Origin: Burkholderia sp. BCC1644
GTDB lineage: Bacteria > Pseudomonadota > Gammaproteobacteria > Burkholderiales > Burkholderiaceae
Direction of reading: 5' to 3'
NCBI RefSeq assembly: GCF_902833225.1
Contig: NZ_CADFEI010000001.1
Coordinates: 310,001-374,000 of the forward strand
Length of the DNA: 64,000 nt
Numbering within the stretch: the stretch's first letter is position 1; every line of letters starts with the position of its first letter. A program made the translations under genes and the position numbers. The notes under the pieces are model-generated. The model worked only from the letters and a program-made list of their open reading frames with translations. It was not told the DNA's origin and ran no database searches. Of the stretch, positions 26,915 through 35,736 are shown piece after piece.

Positions 26915-27127
26915 TCAGCTGCCGAAGTAGATGTTGCAGAAGCTGACCGGGCCGACACAGGCGTTCGGGTCTTCCTGCTTCGATTGCGAACGATCGACAC
27001 GGCCCGCGGCCTTGACGGCTTCGGCGCGGTTCGCCTGTTGCGGTGCGGCGTCTGCCGGTGCCGGCTGTGCGTGGGCGACAGCAGCGGTGAGCGACAGGGC
27101 AACGAGGGCGAGGTGAAGCGGCTTCAT
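26915..27127 (-). CDS. Small secreted protein, unknown function
   Basis: A 70-residue protein with a clear Sec signal peptide (MKPLHLALVALSLTAAVAHAQ, cleavage after AHA) and a short mature part of about 49 residues with two cysteines near the C-terminus (NACVGPVSFCNIYFGS) that could form a disulfide in the periplasm. CAGGAG stands before the ATG at 27127. A short hairpin lies in its 5' leader (TGCCAG/CTGGCA, 27148-27164). I do not recognise a family. Confidence 0.75.
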   Translation of the reverse strand: MKPLHLALVALSLTAAVAHAQPAPADAAPQQANRAEAVKAAGRVDRSQSKQEDPNACVGPVSFCNIYFGS

Positions 27128-27172
27128 TTTGGTTTCTCCTGGGTGAGTGCCAGTCTCGCTGGCAGTGAGGAA

Positions 27173-27201
27173 ACTATAGGCTCGCACTGCTTAAAGATTA
27201 A
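27173..27201 (-). promoter_or_regulatory. Candidate promoter of the small secreted protein gene
   Basis: On the minus strand TTAATC (27201-27196) and TATAGT (27178-27173) are separated by 17 bases, with the -10 strong and the -35 weak. The predicted leader of about 40 bases contains the TGCCAG/CTGGCA hairpin. Confidence 0.4.
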
Positions 27202-27264
27202 TCACCGGGGCTGTAGAGCTTATTTCCATCCGGAACAAGGATCCCGTTGCGCCCGCACCGATTC

Positions 27265-29448
27265 TCAATGGCGGTGCCGGTTGAACGGCGCATCCTTGTC
27301 CAGCAGCGCGCTGCGCATGAAATGCAGGCAGCCGACGATCCGCTGCATGCTCCGGCGCGCATCGGGCACCGCGTACCACGCCTGCAGCGTGTGCTGCGCC
27401 GCGCGGATCGCGAGATTCACCGATTTCAGCGTGCGGGCGTGATGGCCGGGCGTCGGATCGTCGAAGAAGCGCGGCAACTCTTTCAGCACCGCATCGATCG
27501 ACGCGGTCCAGCGCAGCGTCTGCGGCGGTTTCGATGCACTGAACGCCTCCAGTTCGTCGCGCAGGTCGATCACCGCATGGCCGACCTCGAGTGTCGACAG
27601 CATCCAGCGCATGGCGTCGCGGTGCTGCCGTGTCCGCCGCACGAGCAGCGTGCGCAGTTGCGCCATCAAGTCGTGCGTACTCGACTGGAAACGCTGCGCG
27701 AGACCGTCCGGCGCGCCTTCGCACGCGAGCGTGACCTGGCGGCGCAGGTCGTGCGCGATGCGGCCCGTGAGCCATGGCATGTGAGTGGGGAATACGACCG
27801 CGAACACGAGCGAGCACGCGAGCATCGCGATGACGATCGCCAGCCCGTTGTTGATCAGCACTTCGGGCGTATACGCGATCGCGTTGTCGGGGCCTGCGAG
27901 CAGGCAGAAGAACACCGCGAAGCCGATCCCGTAGCCGGACAGGCCGGGCCGCATGGCAAGGAAGGCACCGAGGCCGAGTACCGGCGCGAGCGTCGCGCAC
28001 AGCAGCGGGAAGCCGTCGATGTTCGGATACACGTAGCACAGGAACCCGTAGCCGACGGCCGTCGCGAACGCCGCGCCGACGCTCATCTGCGCGACGAACT
28101 TCGGTGCGCGCGGCGACGTCGAGCTGAGTGCGCACGCGATCGCGGTGGCGATCACGGCGAGCGGGCCGCTCGGCCATTCCGACGCGATCCAGAACGCGCT
28201 CATCGCGCCGACGGCGACGATCGTGCGCAGGAACGCGAAGCCGACGAAGAACGAATTGGTCTTCACCGCGTAATGCGTGACGGAGCGCTCGAACGCATGA
28301 TCGTCCTGGTCGAGCGACGCGTACGTATCGGCGTAGCCGAGGTACTCGCCGATGAAGCGGTACAGCAGTTCGATCGCGGTGTCGAAGTCGAGCAGGCCGC
28401 CGGCCGCATGCGCTTCGATGGTGCGCCGCGACGCACGGGCGGCTTTCGGCAACGCGCTGTGGAAACGGCGCAGTTCGAGCAGCGCGCCGGTGGCCGGCGT
28501 GACGCCGTGCTGCCGCTCGTCGCGCAGTGCCGCGAATCGCAGCGCGAGCGCGTCGACATGCGGCGCGAGCGCATCGAGCACCGCGTCCGAATGGTTCGCG
28601 CGCAGGCGTTTGACGAGCTGGTGCAGCGCATGGAGCCGCGTGCACGCATTCATGAACTCGCTGTTCAGCCGTGCGAGCCGGCGGCTGCGCGCGCGAATGT
28701 GAGGATCCTCGAACGACGCGAACGCACGATTGGCCTCGAAGCCGACGATGTCGTCGACGAAATCGGCGAAGCGCCGCTCGAAATCGCCGCGCGCGACGTC
28801 GCCCGCGAGCGCACCGGCCGTGAACGTCGCGAACGTTGCATGGCGGATGCCCAGCGAGCGCATCAGCGCCTTCGCGGAGCTGAGCGGCAGGATCAGCGCG
28901 CTGACCGCGCCCGAGCACGCGATGCCGAGCGCGACTTCCGCGGCGCGCGTGAGCGCGGACTGGAACAGCGTCTGCGGCGTCATCACGGCCGGCAAGCCGA
29001 TCAGCGCAGCCGTATAGCCGGCGAGCACGAAGCCGTACCAGCGGAAATGGCGGTTGCGCACCGCGAGCGCGATGCAGCCGCCGATCCACAGCGTGATACC
29101 GGCCATGTACAGCTCGGGCTGCTGCGCGAACAACCCGCCGAGCGCGAGCGCGGCGACGAGGCCGGCCGCCGTGCCGAGCACGCGGTAGAAACTCTTCGCG
29201 AACACCATCCCCGACAGCGGCTGCATCAGCACGAACACGGTCGTCATCGCCGTGCGCGGCTGCGACATCTCGAGACGCATCGCGATGCCCATCGCGAGCA
29301 GCGCCGCGAGCACGGTTTTCGCGAGGTGCAGCCAGATCAGCCCGTCGCTCGCGGCCCAGTCGCGCGCCGCGTCGCCGAGCGGATCGAGCCATGTCCTCCA
29401 TCGTGCCGGTTCGATGGAAGGTTGCTCGATCGCAGGTTGTGGCTTCAT
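27265..29448 (-). CDS. FUSC-family efflux protein (AaeB-like)
   Basis: A 727-residue inner-membrane protein of the fusaric acid resistance / aromatic acid exporter family. It has the family layout: five or six N-terminal membrane segments (from LIWLHLAKTVLAALLAMGIAMRLEMSQPRTAMTTVFVLMQ), a long soluble region about residues 190-370, a second membrane block about 370-530 (FVGFAFLRTIVAVGAMSAFWIASEWPSG), and a cytoplasmic C-terminal domain. Members such as AaeB, with a membrane-fusion partner, export aromatic carboxylic acids; no AaeA-type partner is adjacent here. The ATG at 29448 (MKPQPAIEQ) is chosen. It is divergent from a LysR gene 201 bases away, as in the aaeR-aaeB arrangement. Confidence 0.9.
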   Translation of the reverse strand: MKPQPAIEQPSIEPARWRTWLDPLGDAARDWAASDGLIWLHLAKTVLAALLAMGIAMRLEMSQPRTAMTTVFVLMQPLSGMVFAKSFYRVLGTAAGLVAALALGGLFAQQPELYMAGITLWIGGCIALAVRNRHFRWYGFVLAGYTAALIGLPAVMTPQTLFQSALTRAAEVALGIACSGAVSALILPLSSAKALMRSLGIRHATFATFTAGALAGDVARGDFERRFADFVDDIVGFEANRAFASFEDPHIRARSRRLARLNSEFMNACTRLHALHQLVKRLRANHSDAVLDALAPHVDALALRFAALRDERQHGVTPATGALLELRRFHSALPKAARASRRTIEAHAAGGLLDFDTAIELLYRFIGEYLGYADTYASLDQDDHAFERSVTHYAVKTNSFFVGFAFLRTIVAVGAMSAFWIASEWPSGPLAVIATAIACALSSTSPRAPKFVAQMSVGAAFATAVGYGFLCYVYPNIDGFPLLCATLAPVLGLGAFLAMRPGLSGYGIGFAVFFCLLAGPDNAIAYTPEVLINNGLAIVIAMLACSLVFAVVFPTHMPWLTGRIAHDLRRQVTLACEGAPDGLAQRFQSSTHDLMAQLRTLLVRRTRQHRDAMRWMLSTLEVGHAVIDLRDELEAFSASKPPQTLRWTASIDAVLKELPRFFDDPTPGHHARTLKSVNLAIRAAQHTLQAWYAVPDARRSMQRIVGCLHFMRSALLDKDAPFNRHRH

Positions 29449-29619
29449 GAAAAGAGGGGGCCGGTACGGGGCCGGGCACGGTGCCGCGGCACATCCGAAC
29501 GGGTCCGTTCGACTGGTGAGGCGCCGATTGTAGGAGCGCGGCGCCCGTGCATTAACGCAGCTGCGGGGAAACGATAGTTGCAGCCGGAGTAACAATCTGT
29601 CGCATCCAGTGGAGGAAAA

Positions 29620-29633
29620 TAGCGGTTCCGCTA
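29620..29633. promoter_or_regulatory. Palindrome between FUSC and LysR genes
   Basis: TAGCGG-TT-CCGCTA, with perfect 6-base arms, lies 16 bases before the LysR ATG in the divergent promoter region. It is a candidate autoregulatory site. Confidence 0.5.
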
Positions 29634-29649
29634 CAGGTTGCTCACAGGA

Positions 29650-30597
29650 ATGGATACCCTACAAAACATGCGGGTGTTTTCGCGCGTCGTCGAGACGGGC
29701 AGCTTCACTGCCGCTGCGCAATCGCTGAATTCGACGACGGGCGCGATGTCACGCGCGGTGTCGGAACTCGAGGCGCGACTGCGCACCCGTCTGATGAATC
29801 GCTCGACCCGCCGTCTCGCGCTCACGTCGGCCGGCGAAAGCTATCTGCGGCGCTGCCGCCAGATCCTCGCCGACGTCGACCGCGCGGAAGAAGAGGCGAG
29901 TTGCGCGCACGAACGGCCGGCCGGCGTGTTGCGCATGCACAGTTTCGCGAGCGTCGGGCATCACTACGTGTTGCCCGCGCTGACGCGCTATCACGCGCAG
30001 TTCCCGGACGTGTCGATCGAGCTGTCGCTGTCGCAGCGCATGCCCGACCTGTTCGACGGCACGAGCGACATGGCCGTCGTGACCGCGTCGTCGCTGCCCG
30101 ATTCGGAACTCGTGTCGCACCTGCTGGGCTCGACGTTCAGCATCCTGTGCGCGTCGCCCGACTATGTGAAACGGCACGGCGTGCCGGCCCGTCCGCAGGA
30201 TCTCGCCGCGCACGCGTGCCTGACGCTGTGTACGCCCGCGTTTCCGACGCACGAGTGGGTGCTCGAAGGGCCCGAGGGCGTCGAGCAGATCCACGTCGCG
30301 GGGCCGGTGCAGACCAATACGGCCGAATCGCTCGCGCTCGCGATCCGCGACGGCATCGGGATCGGCATGCTGCCGCTGTACTCCGCGATCGACGCGTTGC
30401 GCGACGGCACGCTCGTTCGCGTGCTGCCCGCGCACATCCTGCAGAAGATGAACGTGTACGCGCTGTATCCGTCGCGTCGCTTCGTCGATGCGAAGGTGCG
30501 GACCTGGGTCGAGATGCTGCGTGCCCAGGTGCCGGGAATGATCGCGCGCGACGTCGAGATGCTGAACGCGATCGATCGCGAACCGCAGGCCGCCTGA
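29650..30597 (+). CDS. LysR-type regulator next to FUSC exporter
   Basis: A 315-residue LysR regulator of the CrgA/DsdC-like subgroup: helix-turn-helix about residues 3-60 (MRVFSRVVETGSFTAAAQSLNSTTGAMSRAVSELE), then the effector domain starting GVLRMHSFASVGHHYVLPAL. The ATG at 29650 (MDTLQNM) is the family-typical start; an ATG at 29638 precedes it in frame. The divergent FUSC exporter is the likely target, by analogy with AaeR and AaeB. Confidence 0.9.
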   Translation: MDTLQNMRVFSRVVETGSFTAAAQSLNSTTGAMSRAVSELEARLRTRLMNRSTRRLALTSAGESYLRRCRQILADVDRAEEEASCAHERPAGVLRMHSFASVGHHYVLPALTRYHAQFPDVSIELSLSQRMPDLFDGTSDMAVVTASSLPDSELVSHLLGSTFSILCASPDYVKRHGVPARPQDLAAHACLTLCTPAFPTHEWVLEGPEGVEQIHVAGPVQTNTAESLALAIRDGIGIGMLPLYSAIDALRDGTLVRVLPAHILQKMNVYALYPSRRFVDAKVRTWVEMLRAQVPGMIARDVEMLNAIDREPQAA

Positions 30598-30697
30598 ACG
30601 CCGGGCGCTGCCTGGCGCGTCGTTTCTTTCCGGCTTCTTCACGCACGAGCGATACATGCCTTGCCCGCGGACGCGGGCGAGGCGCTTCGTCACGCCA

Positions 30698-31000
30698 TCA
30701 CGGCGCGGGCTTCGCGGTCGCGCCCGATTCGGTTGCCGGCTGGCCGGCCGGGCCGTACGCGGCCTGCGCCGCCTTGTGCTCGGCGAGACGCTTCGCCTGC
30801 AACCGTTGCTGCGCGGCCATGATGTCCTCCGGATAGTTGTCGGCTTCACCGCGCGCCGGGTTGTAGCCGACCGACTCCAGATCGATCAGTTCCTGCAGCA
30901 CCTGCGCGCGCGTGACGGGCGACGTGGCCGACTGGGCGAACGACAGGGCCGGTGCGGCAAGCAGGACGGCAGCCGCGGCGGTAACGACGAGCGATTTCAC
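30698..31000 (-). CDS. DUF4148 small secreted protein
   Basis: A 100-residue secreted protein with a signal peptide (KSLVVTAAAAVLLAAPALSFAQ, cleavage after SFA) and a DUF4148 domain (VTRAQVLQELIDLESVGYNPARGEADNYPEDIMAAQQRL). The start codon is GTG at 31000, set by AGGAGAAC immediately upstream. The family is abundant in Burkholderia and small in size, with no known function. A paralogue begins at 63775 in this window. The C-terminus is rich in Ala, Pro and Gly. Confidence 0.88.
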   Translation of the reverse strand: MKSLVVTAAAAVLLAAPALSFAQSATSPVTRAQVLQELIDLESVGYNPARGEADNYPEDIMAAQQRLQAKRLAEHKAAQAAYGPAGQPATESGATAKPAP

Positions 31001-31213
31001 GAGGTTCTCCTGAATACGGGGTGGGTGGCCGGATCGATGCGCGATGCAAGACCCGAGCTTCGACGCCAGTCTACGTAGCGGCTGCACGCACAAAAACCCC
31101 GATTCCCGGCAGGCTGCCTTCCAGATGGAACAACATTGGCGCGTCGCCCGCGGCGAACGAACGCGTGGGCGAATACACGTTCGTGGCGGGCGGGCGACGC
31201 GGCATCGCACAGG

Positions 31214-32356
31214 TCAGAAGCGCGTGCGCATGCCGATCGTGCCGACGACCTGGTTCGCCGTGCTCGATGCGCCGCCCGACGTGTTGATGAACGCCTGATA
31301 GCCGCGGCCGGACGCATGCTGAACCATCGCTTCCGCGTACAGGTCGGTGCGGCGCGACAGCTTGTACACGGCCTGCAGGTCGACCTGGTGCCACTTCGGA
31401 TCGGTACCGTGCTTGCTGTCGGGATTCGACACGCTGGCGTCCGTGTACACGTAGGCGGCGCCAAGGCTGACGGCCGGCGTGACCGCATAGCGCACGTTCA
31501 CGTCGTAGTTGTTGAACGCGACCTGGCCGGTGGAGCCGAACGAGCCCGTGTTGTCATACTGCGAGCGCGTATAGACGAAGCCGACCGTCGCCGGGCCGAA
31601 CACGTAGCTGACGCCGCCGCCGTACGTGCGCATGCGGTCCGAGCCGATCGACCAGCCGCCCTGGCTCACGCTCTTCGCTTCGGCCGAATCGGTTGCGCCG
31701 GGGCTCGCGCTCGTCGAGCCCTTGGTGCCGTTCATCTGCAGGTAGGCGCCGGCCAGCTTCAGCGGGCCGTTGGTATAGCTCGCCGCGACGCTGTATGCGC
31801 GGTTGGCGCTGAAGCTCGTCGAGTTGGAGAACGCGTACATCGCGCCGACCTTGAAGCCCGCGAGCGACTCGCTCGTGTACTTGACCGCGTTGTTGATGCG
31901 CAGCGAGTGATTCAGGTTGTCGTTGTCGAACGGATGCGCGAAGCCCGCGTCGCCGAAATCGCCGGCCGTCGCGGACAGCGGCGCGACGAAGTCGACCATC
32001 GTGTCGTACTGGCGGCCGAGCGTCAGCGTGCCGTAGCCGGCCTGGCTGAGGCCGATGTATGCGTGGCGGCCGAACAGCTTGCCGTCCTGGCCGAGACCGC
32101 CGTTGTTGACGTTGAAGCCGTTTTCGAGCACGAACAGTGCCTTCAGGCCGCCGCCGAGATCCTCGGTGCCGCGCACGCCGAAGCGGCTGCCGTTGACCGT
32201 GCCGCTGGCCATGCGCCACTGCGACGCGCCGTTCACGTTGTTGGTGTACGCGATGCCGGCGTCGATCAGGCCGTACAGCGTGACCGAGCTTTGCGCATGG
32301 GCGAGCGGCGCGAACAGGGTGGCGGTGCATGCGCCGGCGATCAGGGTTTTTTTCAT
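31214..32356 (-). CDS. Outer-membrane general porin (Burkholderia type)
   Basis: A 380-residue trimeric beta-barrel porin of the Gram-negative porin_4 family. The signal peptide is MKKTLIAGACTATLFAPLAHA, the first strand reads QSSVTLYGLIDAGIAYTNN, the family segment SRFGVRGTEDLGGGLKALFVLE follows, and the last residue is Phe (GMRTRF), as needed for barrel insertion by BAM. CAGGAG precedes the ATG at 32356. It diverges from the CodA-like deaminase gene with a 338-base gap. Passage of small hydrophilic solutes across the outer membrane is expected. Confidence 0.95.
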   Translation of the reverse strand: MKKTLIAGACTATLFAPLAHAQSSVTLYGLIDAGIAYTNNVNGASQWRMASGTVNGSRFGVRGTEDLGGGLKALFVLENGFNVNNGGLGQDGKLFGRHAYIGLSQAGYGTLTLGRQYDTMVDFVAPLSATAGDFGDAGFAHPFDNDNLNHSLRINNAVKYTSESLAGFKVGAMYAFSNSTSFSANRAYSVAASYTNGPLKLAGAYLQMNGTKGSTSASPGATDSAEAKSVSQGGWSIGSDRMRTYGGGVSYVFGPATVGFVYTRSQYDNTGSFGSTGQVAFNNYDVNVRYAVTPAVSLGAAYVYTDASVSNPDSKHGTDPKWHQVDLQAVYKLSRRTDLYAEAMVQHASGRGYQAFINTSGGASSTANQVVGTIGMRTRF

Positions 32357-32694
32357 GGTGAGGCTCCTGCGTGTGGGACGGGAATCAAAAGTTCGGCGCA
32401 AGTATAGGAATGCCCTGCGCGTGCGAGGCCGCCGGCGCGGCGAGCGCACCTTTCCGGATCCGGCAAGAGTCCTTCACAAAACTGACATGTCGCGCCGCGT
32501 GCACCCGAGGCAGGCGGTTTTCGCGTGATGGCCGACACGCGGCTTCCGTTCGGCGCGGCCCGGTTGTCGTGTCGATGCAACATGCGCGGCGCGTGCGCGC
32601 ATCGATGCTTTTCATCCATACTGGTCACCCGGATCGCACGGCCGCCGACGCAGATCGCGCGGCGGTCGACATGCATACAACAAGGGGCCTCCAC
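32357..32694. other. Intergenic stretch, 338 bases, divergent promoters
   Basis: This lies between the divergent porin and deaminase genes. It must hold both promoters, but I find no convincing -35/-10 pair or dyad and no further gene. A short in-frame extension of the deaminase (ATG at 32671) is possible. Confidence 0.5.
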
Positions 32695-33936
32695 ATGAAT
32701 CTGTTCAACGTACGCCTGCGTGGCCGCGACGGCCTGTTCACGATCGGCATCGACGGCGGCACGATCGCGCGGGTCGATGCGCAATCCGCGCCGCTCGCGC
32801 CGGCGAATCCCGGCGATATCGACGGCGGCGGCCGTCTCGCGATTCCGCCGCTCGTCGAGCCGCATATCCACCTCGACGCGGTGCTGACGGCCGGCGAGCC
32901 GGCATGGAACATGAGCGGCACGCTGTTCGAAGGGATCGAGCGCTGGGCCGAACGCAAGGCGACGATCACGCACGAGGACACCAAGACGCGCGCGCATGCG
33001 GCGATCGGCATGCTGCGCGACCACGGGATCCAGCACGTGCGCACGCACGTCGACGTGACCGATCCGACGCTCGCCGCGCTGAAGGCGATGCTGGAAGTGA
33101 AGGACGAGGCGCGTGGGCTGATCGACCTGCAGATCGTCGCGTTTCCGCAGGAAGGCATCGAGTCGTACGACGGCGGGCGCGCGCTGATGGAGCAGGCGAT
33201 CGACCTCGGCGCGGACGTCGTCGGCGGGATTCCGCATTTCGAGAACACGCGCGAGCAGGGCGTCAGCTCGATCGGCTTCCTGATGGATCTCGCGGAGCGC
33301 ACCGGCTGCCTCGTCGATGTGCATTGCGACGAGACCGACGACCCGCATTCGCGCTTTCTCGAAGTGCTCGCCGAAGCGGCGCGCGTGCGCGGGATGGGCG
33401 CGCGCGTGACCGCGAGCCACACGACCGCGATGGGCTCGTACGACAACGCGTACTGCTCGAAGCTGTTCCGGCTGCTGAAGCGCGCGGGCCTGAACTTCAT
33501 CTCGTGCCCGACCGAGAGCATCCACCTGCAAGGCCGCTTCGACACGTTCCCGAAGCGGCGTGGCGTCACGCGCGTCGCGGAGCTTGACCGCGCCGGGCTC
33601 AACGTGTGCTTCGGGCAGGATTCGATCAAGGATCCGTGGTATCCGCTCGGCAACGGCAACATCCTGCGTGTGCTCGATGCCGGCCTCCATATCTGCCACA
33701 TGATGGGTTACGAGGATCTGCAGCGCTGCCTCGACTTCGTGACCGACCACAGCGCGACGGCGATGCATCTCGGCGACGGCTACGGCATCGCGGTCGGGCG
33801 TCCGGCGAATCTCGTCGTGCTCGACGCGGAAAGCGACTACGAAGCCGTGCGGCGGCAAGCGAAGGCCACGCTGTCGGTCCGCCATGGGAAGGTGATCATG
33901 CGGCGCGAACCGGAGCGCGTGACGTATCCGGATTGA
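32695..33936 (+). CDS. codA: Cytosine deaminase-like amidohydrolase
   Basis: A 413-residue metal-dependent amidohydrolase closely resembling E. coli CodA, which converts cytosine to uracil. Metal ligands His57 and His59 (EPHIHLD), His210 (DVHCDE) and the catalytic Asp309 are present, as are GTLFEGIERWAERKA, GIQHVRTHVDV, GMGARVTASHTTAMGSY and LQGRFDTFPKRRG. The residue after the catalytic Asp is Ser310 (CFGQDSIKDPW) where E. coli has Asp314; changes at that position are known to alter pyrimidine specificity, so cytosine may not be the true substrate. The ATG at 32695 follows AAGGGG; an in-frame ATG at 32671 is possible. No CodB permease is adjacent. Confidence 0.85.
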   Translation: MNLFNVRLRGRDGLFTIGIDGGTIARVDAQSAPLAPANPGDIDGGGRLAIPPLVEPHIHLDAVLTAGEPAWNMSGTLFEGIERWAERKATITHEDTKTRAHAAIGMLRDHGIQHVRTHVDVTDPTLAALKAMLEVKDEARGLIDLQIVAFPQEGIESYDGGRALMEQAIDLGADVVGGIPHFENTREQGVSSIGFLMDLAERTGCLVDVHCDETDDPHSRFLEVLAEAARVRGMGARVTASHTTAMGSYDNAYCSKLFRLLKRAGLNFISCPTESIHLQGRFDTFPKRRGVTRVAELDRAGLNVCFGQDSIKDPWYPLGNGNILRVLDAGLHICHMMGYEDLQRCLDFVTDHSATAMHLGDGYGIAVGRPANLVVLDAESDYEAVRRQAKATLSVRHGKVIMRREPERVTYPD

Positions 33937-34053
33937 CGCGGAACGCGGGGGCTCACGGCGCCCGGTCGATTTCATGTATTCGTGAAATGCATGAGTCGAT
34001 TCTAAAAATACGTTTGTCTCATGATCGGCGCAGGCCTACGATGCGGTCCTGAC

Positions 34054-34082
34054 GACGGTGCGCATGTTGCGCGCCGTCTTTT
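34054..34082 (+). terminator. Intrinsic terminator 22 bases before the ClC gene
   Basis: A 10-base stem (34054-34063 with 34069-34078, one G-U pair) around ATGTT is followed by TTTT. It is 118 bases past the deaminase stop and ends 22 bases before the chloride channel ATG. It can be the terminator of the upstream gene or a leader attenuator of the channel gene. Confidence 0.7.
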
Positions 34083-34103
34083 CGATCCCCGTTCGCCGAC
34101 CTC

Positions 34104-35438
34104 ATGCGCCTCGATCTCCCGTCCGCTCCCGCATCCTCTTCGCTGCCCGCCAGCCCGTTCGCGCGCATGGCCGTCGTCACGGTCCTGACCGGTGTCGGAG
34201 CGGGCGTCGGCGGCATGCTGCTCGCGCTGCTGCTGCATGCGATCCAGCATATTGCGTACGGCTACAGCGTCGCGCACGTGATCGGTTCCGAGAGCTTTCT
34301 CAGCGGCGTGACCGGTGCCGATCCGCTGCGCCGGGTGGTGGTGCTGATCGTCTGCGGGGTCGTCGCCGGTGGCGGCTGGTGGGCGCTTTACCGGTATGGC
34401 CGGCCGCTGGTCAGCATCCGCCGCGCCGTGCGTGCGGCCGATCCGCGGATGCCGTTTGTCAGCACGACGGTTCATGCGCTGCTGCAGATCGTCACCGTTG
34501 CACTCGGCTCGCCGCTCGGCCGCGAAGTCGCGCCGCGCGAGATCGGTTCGCTGCTCGCCGGGCGGCTGGCCCATGCCGCGGGGCTTTCACCCGACGACTG
34601 CCGGCTGATGGTCGCGTGCGGCGCCGGCGCGGGCCTTGCGGCGGTCTACAACGTGCCGCTCGGCGGCGCGATCTTCGTGCTCGAAGTGCTGCTCGGCACG
34701 TTCGAACTGCGGGCGCTGGTGGTGGCAGTCGTGACATCGGCGATCGCGGCCGTCGTCGCGTGGGTTGGGCTCGGCAACGAGCACCAGTACACGGTGCCGC
34801 CGTTCGTGCTGAGCACGCCGCTCGTTGCATGGTCGATCGTCTGCGGGCCGCTGTTCGGTTTCGCTGCGTATGGCTTCGTGCGGCTCACGACCCGCGCGCG
34901 GGCGAACGCGCCGAAAGACTGGCGGCTGCCCGTGTTTTCGCTGGTCAATTTCGCGGTGATCGGTGTGCTCGCGATGCGGTTTCCTCAACTGCTCGGCAAC
35001 GGCAAGGGGCCGGCATCGCTGGGTTTCGACGGCACGCTGACGATCGGCCTCGCGGCGGCGCTGCTCGTGCTGAAGGTGCTGATCGAGGCCGCCAGCCTGC
35101 GGGCCGGCGCGGAGGGCGGGCTGCTGACGCCGGGCCTCGCGAACGGTGCGCTCCTCGGCGTCGTGCTCGGCGGGCTGTGGAGCCTCGTTTGGCCGGGCGC
35201 ATCGATCGGCGGATGTGCGCTGATCGGCGCGACCGCGTTCCTGGCCGCGTCGATGCAGATGCCGATCACGGCCGTCGTGCTGCTGCTCGAATTCACGCGT
35301 GCGAATCACGACAGCCTCGTGCCGATACTGCTGGCCGTGGCCGGTTCGCTTGTCGCGTACCGGTTTGCTCAGCGCTTGGCGGAACAAAGGGCGGGTGCGG
35401 TTGCGGCCGTGAGCGTGCCCGCGACGACGGCGCGCTGA
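34104..35438 (+). CDS. ClC-family chloride channel/antiporter
   Basis: A 444-residue inner-membrane ClC protein with about ten to twelve hydrophobic helices. Selectivity-filter regions can be seen as GSPLGREVAPREIGS (the GREGP-type loop, about 133-147), GAGAGLAAVYNVPLGGAIFVLE, and GGLLTPGLANGALLG (the GxFxP-type loop). The sequence is closest to the ClcB/YfeO-like bacterial group rather than ClcA. The role is Cl- or other anion exchange, possibly in acid resistance. The predicted start has no clear ribosome site, and a terminator-like hairpin ends only 22 bases upstream. Confidence 0.88.
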   Translation: MRLDLPSAPASSSLPASPFARMAVVTVLTGVGAGVGGMLLALLLHAIQHIAYGYSVAHVIGSESFLSGVTGADPLRRVVVLIVCGVVAGGGWWALYRYGRPLVSIRRAVRAADPRMPFVSTTVHALLQIVTVALGSPLGREVAPREIGSLLAGRLAHAAGLSPDDCRLMVACGAGAGLAAVYNVPLGGAIFVLEVLLGTFELRALVVAVVTSAIAAVVAWVGLGNEHQYTVPPFVLSTPLVAWSIVCGPLFGFAAYGFVRLTTRARANAPKDWRLPVFSLVNFAVIGVLAMRFPQLLGNGKGPASLGFDGTLTIGLAAALLVLKVLIEAASLRAGAEGGLLTPGLANGALLGVVLGGLWSLVWPGASIGGCALIGATAFLAASMQMPITAVVLLLEFTRANHDSLVPILLAVAGSLVAYRFAQRLAEQRAGAVAAVSVPATTAR

Positions 35439-35736
35439 CGCTCACGAGTGGCTCGGGCGGGCGAACTTGGTACATTCGTCGCCTGCGTGCCGCTGGAAAT
35501 TGACAATCCGCATCTATTCAAATCAATGCCGTTGCCGTGGCGCATTCGCGTGGAACGATGTCGCTGTAACAGCCGTAAGTACAAGCCGTAAGGCACTGCG
35601 TAGGAACCGCAGGAGATCGATCGATTGCGTCCGGACATGACTCCTGCTGCAGCGATCGCCACGGCGGTGCTTTGTCCGCTCCGCACCATACAGATAGCCT
35701 TGCCCTCGGGTTTCAATTCAAACGATCCGAGGGAAA

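Noticed and set aside
27247..29577. A 776-codon open frame on the plus strand opposite the FUSC gene
   Set aside because: Translation is Arg/Glu/His-rich low-complexity sequence with no domain, while the minus strand gives a complete FUSC protein.
34000..34103. Fluoride (crcB) riboswitch before the ClC gene
   Set aside because: The leader does not show the conserved GGCGAUG...GGCUGAU core of that riboswitch; only the terminator-shaped hairpin is clear.
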